From Siphonodentalium dalli (Eukaryota > Mollusca > Scaphopoda > Gadilida > Siphonodentaliidae): a stretch of 64,000 nt of DNA. The notes under the pieces are model-generated. The model was not told the origin of the DNA, did no database searches, and worked only from the letters and a program-made list of their open reading frames with translations. Each line of letters starts with the position of its first letter. Position 1 is the first letter of the stretch. The position numbers were made by a program, and so were the translations under genes. The stretch spans positions 12,689,729 to 12,753,728 of the forward strand of contig CP136068.1 in NCBI GenBank assembly GCA_032622095.1, in the 5' to 3' direction. Shown here one piece after another: positions 58,901 through 64,000 of this stretch.

Positions 58901-60811
58901 ACATAACTTGTATATACAACAACCGGTATCAAGTATATACGATATGTACACATGTATGGCGGCATTGGAGATCATGTAGTTACCATTATCATAGTATGTG
59001 TATTCATCCAAGCATTCATACGTAGCAATAACTAAATAGTTCAGATGGTATACGTCAACCAGGCGTATTTTCGACGAAACTCTCACACGTATTATATTAT
59101 ACATTTTGATAGACGCCGTAGTTACGTGCGCTCGCGCAACAGTATGGCGATCAGTCAGATTCGTATGTACGTAGGTACGTACGCTGGTGTCACCCTACCG
59201 ATTTCACTCCATGACTTCACCCTTACGTAGTACATGCAGGCGACGTTACGGAGTTATTATAGAGTTGACATCCTTGGCACTGACTTCCGTTACTAGCTCG
59301 TTGCTATATAAACAAACCAGCGATGTGGCTTTTGTCGAAAATTGACAAATCGGGGAATGTTGTTGCTTCTTCTGTAATTCATTATTACTATCCAATGAAT
59401 ATATTTTGGAATGGTCATTGTCCACAATGAAATATTATACCTATTCTTACTCTGTTACAATGTTTCATGATTCTAGTGCCAATAAACTTATCTTATCTTA
59501 TCTATCTTGTCCTCACTATACAATCTCTTAAACACCAGATATTGTGTGACTGGGGATCAATTATGCGCGCATGCGCAGTCAACGCATATTTTCATATTTT
59601 GCCAAATAAGGTCAAATGAACCCAAATATCATTTTCAAGCAGCTCAAGGGTCATTCTAATAGTGAGGCATGTGTGGAAATGTTATTTTTGTCACATTTCC
59701 CATATCACAATCTGCCTCAATTACCATAGTATCCCCTTTTGCACATATATTTTAGTAAAATGACGGTTTAACGTCTACCAACAACCCGTTTCTAAGGTAA
59801 AAACTGTCGCATAGCAACCGTTGCCATGGAAAGTATTTTCGTGATTGCCCCCATATCTGAAAATAATACGTGGGACCTAATATTCACACGTGCCAAGTTT
59901 TATGCTTTTATGACAATGTCCGCACTTGTTACACAAGAAACTATACCTAAAAAATCGCACGGTGATTCCGTCACGAAAATCTTGTTAATATCTACACTGC
60001 ATTGTACATTTATACAATAAAAATATGTTGTTTGTCAATGGAAATCTTAACCCGTTTTGTAAAGAGCCAATTCAAGTATGTTATTCACAGAGTTATCTTG
60101 ATAATGAAGGGTACCCTCGACACAAGGGAACTATTCGTGTGATTCCGTCACGGCCGAACTTTTGTTGATACCGATGCATTCTTTAAATGAGTATCAACTT
60201 CCGTTATGTATTTCGTAATTATATCACTTTGCTCCATCATTCTAAAAAATAGTAGGCGAAATAACATTGGTATGAACCACATACGGTCGGGTACAAGTTG
60301 AACAAAAGCTCTGGGATTGGTGATTCCGTCACGCTGGAATTCATCACATGTACTTTCAGAAAATACAAAACACCACAATGTTATACCCCACCAATGTCAG
60401 TGTCTCGATATCATTTGACCAAATTTCTTGACATGAAACCGCGACAGACACGGCGTGAAATACATCGCATTGAGTAAACAATTTCCCATTATTTCAATTC
60501 AACTTCAAGATCGCGGTAAAATTAAAAGCGCAATTTGTAAGTGGTAAACATCTGAAAAAGACATCAGGTACATTCAGAAACTAATTGTTGTGCATATTTA
60601 TTTCTATTTGAGGTGGCAATTGTTCATGTTTATCAGTATTTTTAACGATAAGAGCGGTGGTAATTGGGGGACTATATTTTATCTAGCGCATCAAATTTAA
60701 AATAAAAAGTCGTGAATTGGCTGAGTGTTTTCTATGGCCGCACATTTCGTTGATAATTATGAGCCATTTGTTTGTCTAAATAACATTTTTAAGTTCGAAG
60801 AGCATTATAAT
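58901..60811. other. Downstream intron, no exon seen
   Basis: GCAACAGTATGGCGATCAG near 59137 recurs near 62490. GTGATTCCGTCACG occurs three times about 180 bp apart (59963, 60140, 60321). No coding signal. Confidence 0.45.
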
Positions 60812-60979
60812 GGGGATAACAGTGTGGTGTTTTGTGATTTCGGAAAGGTACATGGCGAATATACTGTGGCAAATACCCGTTAATGGGCTCCGGCTCCGCC
60901 GTCGCCCATTAACTAAATTTGCCACAGTATATTCGCCATGTACCTTTCCGAAATCACAAAACATCACACTGTTATCCCC
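60812..60979. repeat. Near-perfect 168-bp palindrome
   Basis: Arms of about 65 bp (GGGGATAACAGTGTGGTGTT and on) pair with only a few mismatches, around an asymmetric loop with GGCTCCGGCTCCGCCGTCGCC between two inverted TTAATGGG words. Confidence 0.85.
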
Positions 60980-61001
60980 TAAATAAAATTATTGAAGATT
61001 G

Positions 61002-61136
61002 TAATTGTCTTTTTTTTGCTAACATTAAATTAAATTAAATAAAATAAATTAAGTAAAATACAGTTAAATTATTTTTTAAATTATTTTTTATTACATTTTT
61101 GCGCACGTTGGCATCGCTCTGAGTGCATTCTAGTTG
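61002..61136 (+). repeat. 135-bp duplicate of 63330-63458
   Basis: AATTGTCTTTTTTTGCTAAC to GAGTGCATTCTAGTT is nearly identical in both places, about 2.3 kb apart in direct orientation. Confidence 0.85.
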
Positions 61137-61494
61137 ACATGGCTTTTGTGCATTGAGGATCATTGAGATGTTCAGCCATTGTTATATGTTTAGTCTGTTC
61201 AAGTTTTCTTCGGATATATGATATTTTCGTTCGCGCTCAAACTTCACATTCAAAGAGGTAGTGGAATTCGTCTCCTACACGTAATCTGTTATGAGACATA
61301 AGTTGTTGTGTTGGATTAAAGGTAATATGTTTGTGACATCGACCGCTTTGATTGAAAATTCAACCGAGTCGCTGTGGAAAATTGGATACAAGCCGTCAAC
61401 GTCACACCATATTAAAGAAAATCGACCACATTGACGTATGTATGTTCTGTCGACAATCCTGGTAATTCGTAGCGAATTGAAATATTTTTTTCAG

Positions 61495-61502
61495 AAGAAT
61501 GA
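61495..61502 (+). CDS. Candidate last coding exon of the membrane-protein gene (option 1)
   Basis: A strong acceptor (ATATTTTTTTTCAG-like) is followed by AAGAATGA. With the incoming phase-1 G this gives Glu-Glu-stop and a protein of 141 residues. No polyadenylation signal was seen nearby. The competing option is 62740-62762. Confidence 0.3.
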
Positions 61503-61979
61503 TCAGCAAGACTTTCAGATACATCTGCGAAAACCCGAAATGTGTTGTTTTGCGAGATACGGCCAGATCAGCCTCACTGCAATTTCCTAAAAATAACTCG
61601 CATCGCGTGAAACATGAAATGTGTTGTCCTGCCAGATATCCCCATCGCCCCATTGTCACGACCAGATCAGCGTGGAGGTGAACACCCATAGGGCGTAATG
61701 AATTAGGTAACAGGTTCTAACCCTGGCTTGCTATTGGCCCCACTAATCGCTAACTAATCACTTGGGGGGAGTTCAGGTACCACGCTGCAAACGTTAAGGG
61801 TCCCACCGCACGATTTGCCCAAATTTCCTGGTATTATTTTTCAAAATGTGTCAGGAATTTCTTTGTGAAATTTGGTACAAGCGATTATTGTGACACTATA
61901 TTTAATATCAATCGAACCATTGGATATTATATCCTCATTTACTTCACTTTTATGACATGAACGATATTTTCAGATACCA

Positions 61980-62310
61980 AGAACGTCTTTAAATTAGTTC
62001 TTTCTTCAAAATTGCAGTTCATATATCCATGATATTATATCAGAAGATCATGAGAGGGAACTGAATTAATCTCCATTCGTGAAATTTAATGATTATTTTC
62101 ATATAGAAATGCAACTATCCTTCAACAATGTTCTATATTTGAGAATTTTCATCATGTCAACCCTGTTGATCAAGGAAACATTGGGTTGAGATGAGTTGTG
62201 TCATTGTTTCATAACCATGTTAAAGCTGACCGCGATATCTCTTAACAATGTGGCCTAACTTCCAGTTGATTGCTCCCTGTATTTGATTTATTAGACTGGA
62301 ATATTTGTGA
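61980..62310. repeat. Diverged copy of the 55940-56300 repeat
   Basis: Shared words are GTGCAGTTCATATATCCATG-like, TCTATATTTGAGAAT, and TGTTAAAGCTGACC with ATATCTCT. Element ends not determined. Confidence 0.6.
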
Positions 62311-62312
62311 CG

Positions 62313-62390
62313 GCTATATTCTTCATTATAATATATGGGGGTATGATGCTATATTCTTCATTATAATATATGGGGGTATGATGCTATATT
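62313..62390. repeat. 38-bp direct repeat, two units
   Basis: CTATATTCTTCATTATAATA followed by TATGGGGGTATGATG is present twice. Confidence 0.75.
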
Positions 62391-62739
62391 ATGCAATTGT
62401 AAATCTAACCAAACATTATATGATACAAATGAAGCCACATCTCAAAGAGCCGAGACATTTATTTTGTGATTGGAGTGTTATTACGTGCGCAACAGTATGG
62501 CGATCAGACAGATTCGTAGCTTGGTAGCTTGGTGTCACACTCCATGACGTCACCAAAAACGACGTAAAACCTCGTGGCGTTCTGACATTTTTACTGTGCC
62601 GCGTTTTTGCTATGTTTATTTTATGTGTTGTTTTCGATTATTTGTTTGTCGCCGATATCGCCATTTGTCAGGATTCCCTGTTTCTATATTTAAAACTGGC
62701 ATGCTCGTAGTTGGCCTCGATTTCGATTTTTTCTCCCAG

Positions 62740-62762
62740 GTCAAAATTCGTCAGAGTTATGA
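62740..62762 (+). CDS. Candidate last coding exon of the membrane-protein gene (option 2)
   Basis: The acceptor TTTTTTCTCCCAG is followed by a frame that, after the phase-1 G, gives GQNSSEL and a stop, for a protein of 146 residues. AATAAA-like words first occur near 63351. Either this or 61495-61502 could be used, or both could be missed if further exons lie past the window. Confidence 0.3.
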
Positions 62763-63329
62763 CAAAAATAGATCGACCTACATTTTCTCCATCAGAAATC
62801 TACATCAAAGAGTCTATAGACTCCTTCGGGACCTACATAGACTCCTTCATTTGGGTATTTTCACTTATAATTGGGAAGTTTTATAATTTTTGGTTCGTAC
62901 GAAGACCTCTTTTTATCGTGCGGGAAAAGAGAGACATTCATAACGCGATTTCGTAATTCGACGCAATAGGCTGAATAGCCTAACCTTCAGCAGAGTTCCG
63001 GGTCAAATACGACGAATGACGTAACACAAAACAAAACGCATTTGTTAATTATTATTACATAAAATGATCGTTATTTATTAATTATTGATTAATTATTGAT
63101 ATTTATTGTTGCATATTGGCTGCTATCAATATTTACAAAAATAGTACTAATTATTTCTTATAATTGCTCCTTTGGTCAACTTTGACTATCGGAAAATGAA
63201 AATATGCCGCTGAAAAAAATGTAATCGATATTAAAGTCTCATCCTTTCGGCAACATGGAATTGGTTTTAATTACTTAAATGATTAATATAGTAATTTGCC
63301 TTTTATCTGTGATGAAATGAGAAATGGTA

Positions 63330-63458
63330 ATTGTCTTTTTTTGCTAACATTAAATAAAATAAAATAAATTAAGTAAAATACAGTGAAATTATTTTTTAAA
63401 TTATTGTTTATTACATTTTTGCGCACGTTGGCATCTCTCTGAGTGCATTCTAGTTCTA
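63330..63458 (+). repeat. Second copy of the 61002-61136 duplicate
   Basis: As described for the first copy. Differences are mainly in the AAATAAAAT tract. Confidence 0.85.
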
Positions 63459-63880
63459 TTAGTTCTTGGTACCGAAAGAGACAAACAAGAAAATAAACAT
63501 TTCAACCTCTCAAATGTATTAAAATCCTTTGTTTTTGTCGTCACTCAATAATTGCACAGATTCTACATACAATGAAGATGATGATATGTGAAATTGAAGA
63601 TTTTTCGCCAGATAGATCCAAAGAAATTCTTTGTTGAATATCTCTTGCCATTTGGATTTATGCAAAACATTTTTATTTTCTATGATCTTTCGATTTCACA
63701 AGCATTGTACCCCACATCGCTTTAACTGGTTCACTGCTAAATATCATACATACACATAATGAAATGCGTATATTTATTTCAATAAACAGAAAATAATTGA
63801 AATTTATGCTTGGAGAATGTAACTTACTACGTTTGCTCTCTTGTTCTCGAACTTGAGCCCACACATATATACATTTCAGA

Positions 63881-64000
63881 TTAGGATATGGTTATGAGTC
63901 TGGTTGTCTGATTAGGTTATGGTTATGAGCCGGGGTGTCTTATTGGGCTATGGTTATAAGACTGGATATCGGATTAGGTTAAGGTTATGAACCTGGTTGA
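63881..64000 (+). repeat. 31-bp minisatellite cut by the window end
   Basis: About four units of GATTAGG-TATGGTTATGAG with a CTGGTTGTC end. It continues past the right edge. Confidence 0.85.

Noticed and set aside
62596-62956. Plus-strand frames of 81-96 codons as a separate gene
   Set aside because: No recognisable domain. The acceptor at 62739 fits better as a short last exon in another frame.

Overview
This is an animal nuclear genome window, most likely from a mollusc and plausibly a bivalve. The evidence is spliced genes with long introns, AT-rich non-coding DNA, many short non-autonomous DNA transposons, tRNA-headed SINEs and numerous minisatellites. No prokaryotic gene organisation is present. 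Almost every long open frame is a repeat read by chance; the real coding sequence lies in short exons.

Left half, minus strand (about 1-29252): the 5' half of a TMEM145-like gene (GPR180/TMEM145 family). Six exons join without a frame break: 29154-29252 (signal peptide), 20435-20509, 8019-8093, 3734-3940, 1763-1847 and 717-788 (first membrane helix). They give 204 complete codons. The rest of the seven-helix domain must lie beyond the left edge. A decayed copy of the last visible exon sits at the extreme left end.

The most unusual feature is inside this gene. The two 75-bp exons are bordered by minisatellites built from their own splice sites. One array repeats the 3' splice site and first bases of the exon at 8019-8093 (8094-8712). 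One repeats the end and 5' splice site of the exon at 20435-20509 (about 19594-20434). One repeats the branch-point and pyrimidine-tract region upstream of that same exon (20510-21260).

Right half, plus strand (52776-58253 and beyond): a second spliced gene whose exons (52776-52809, 54787-54885, 55283-55396, 58083-58253) are all separated by phase-1 introns. They encode a small protein with three predicted membrane helices and no family I recognise. Two alternative last exons (61495 or 62740) are possible. Its first intron holds a 39-bp minisatellite that grew from inside a MITE.

The rest is repeats. Family A is a TA-flanked palindromic MITE (about 12 copies). Families B, C, D, E and F are TTAA-flanked MITEs, and D, E and F share one hairpin module. 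There is also a TAA-flanked Harbinger-like MITE 0.5 kb upstream of the TMEM145-like start codon, a CAGGG-ended element with poly-G tracts, three SINEs, a LINE reverse-transcriptase relic, and a repeat family rich in TCAAGGTCA half-sites (41.8-47.3 kb). About 29.3-52.7 kb is mostly intergenic, with one weak candidate exon (37874-38024).
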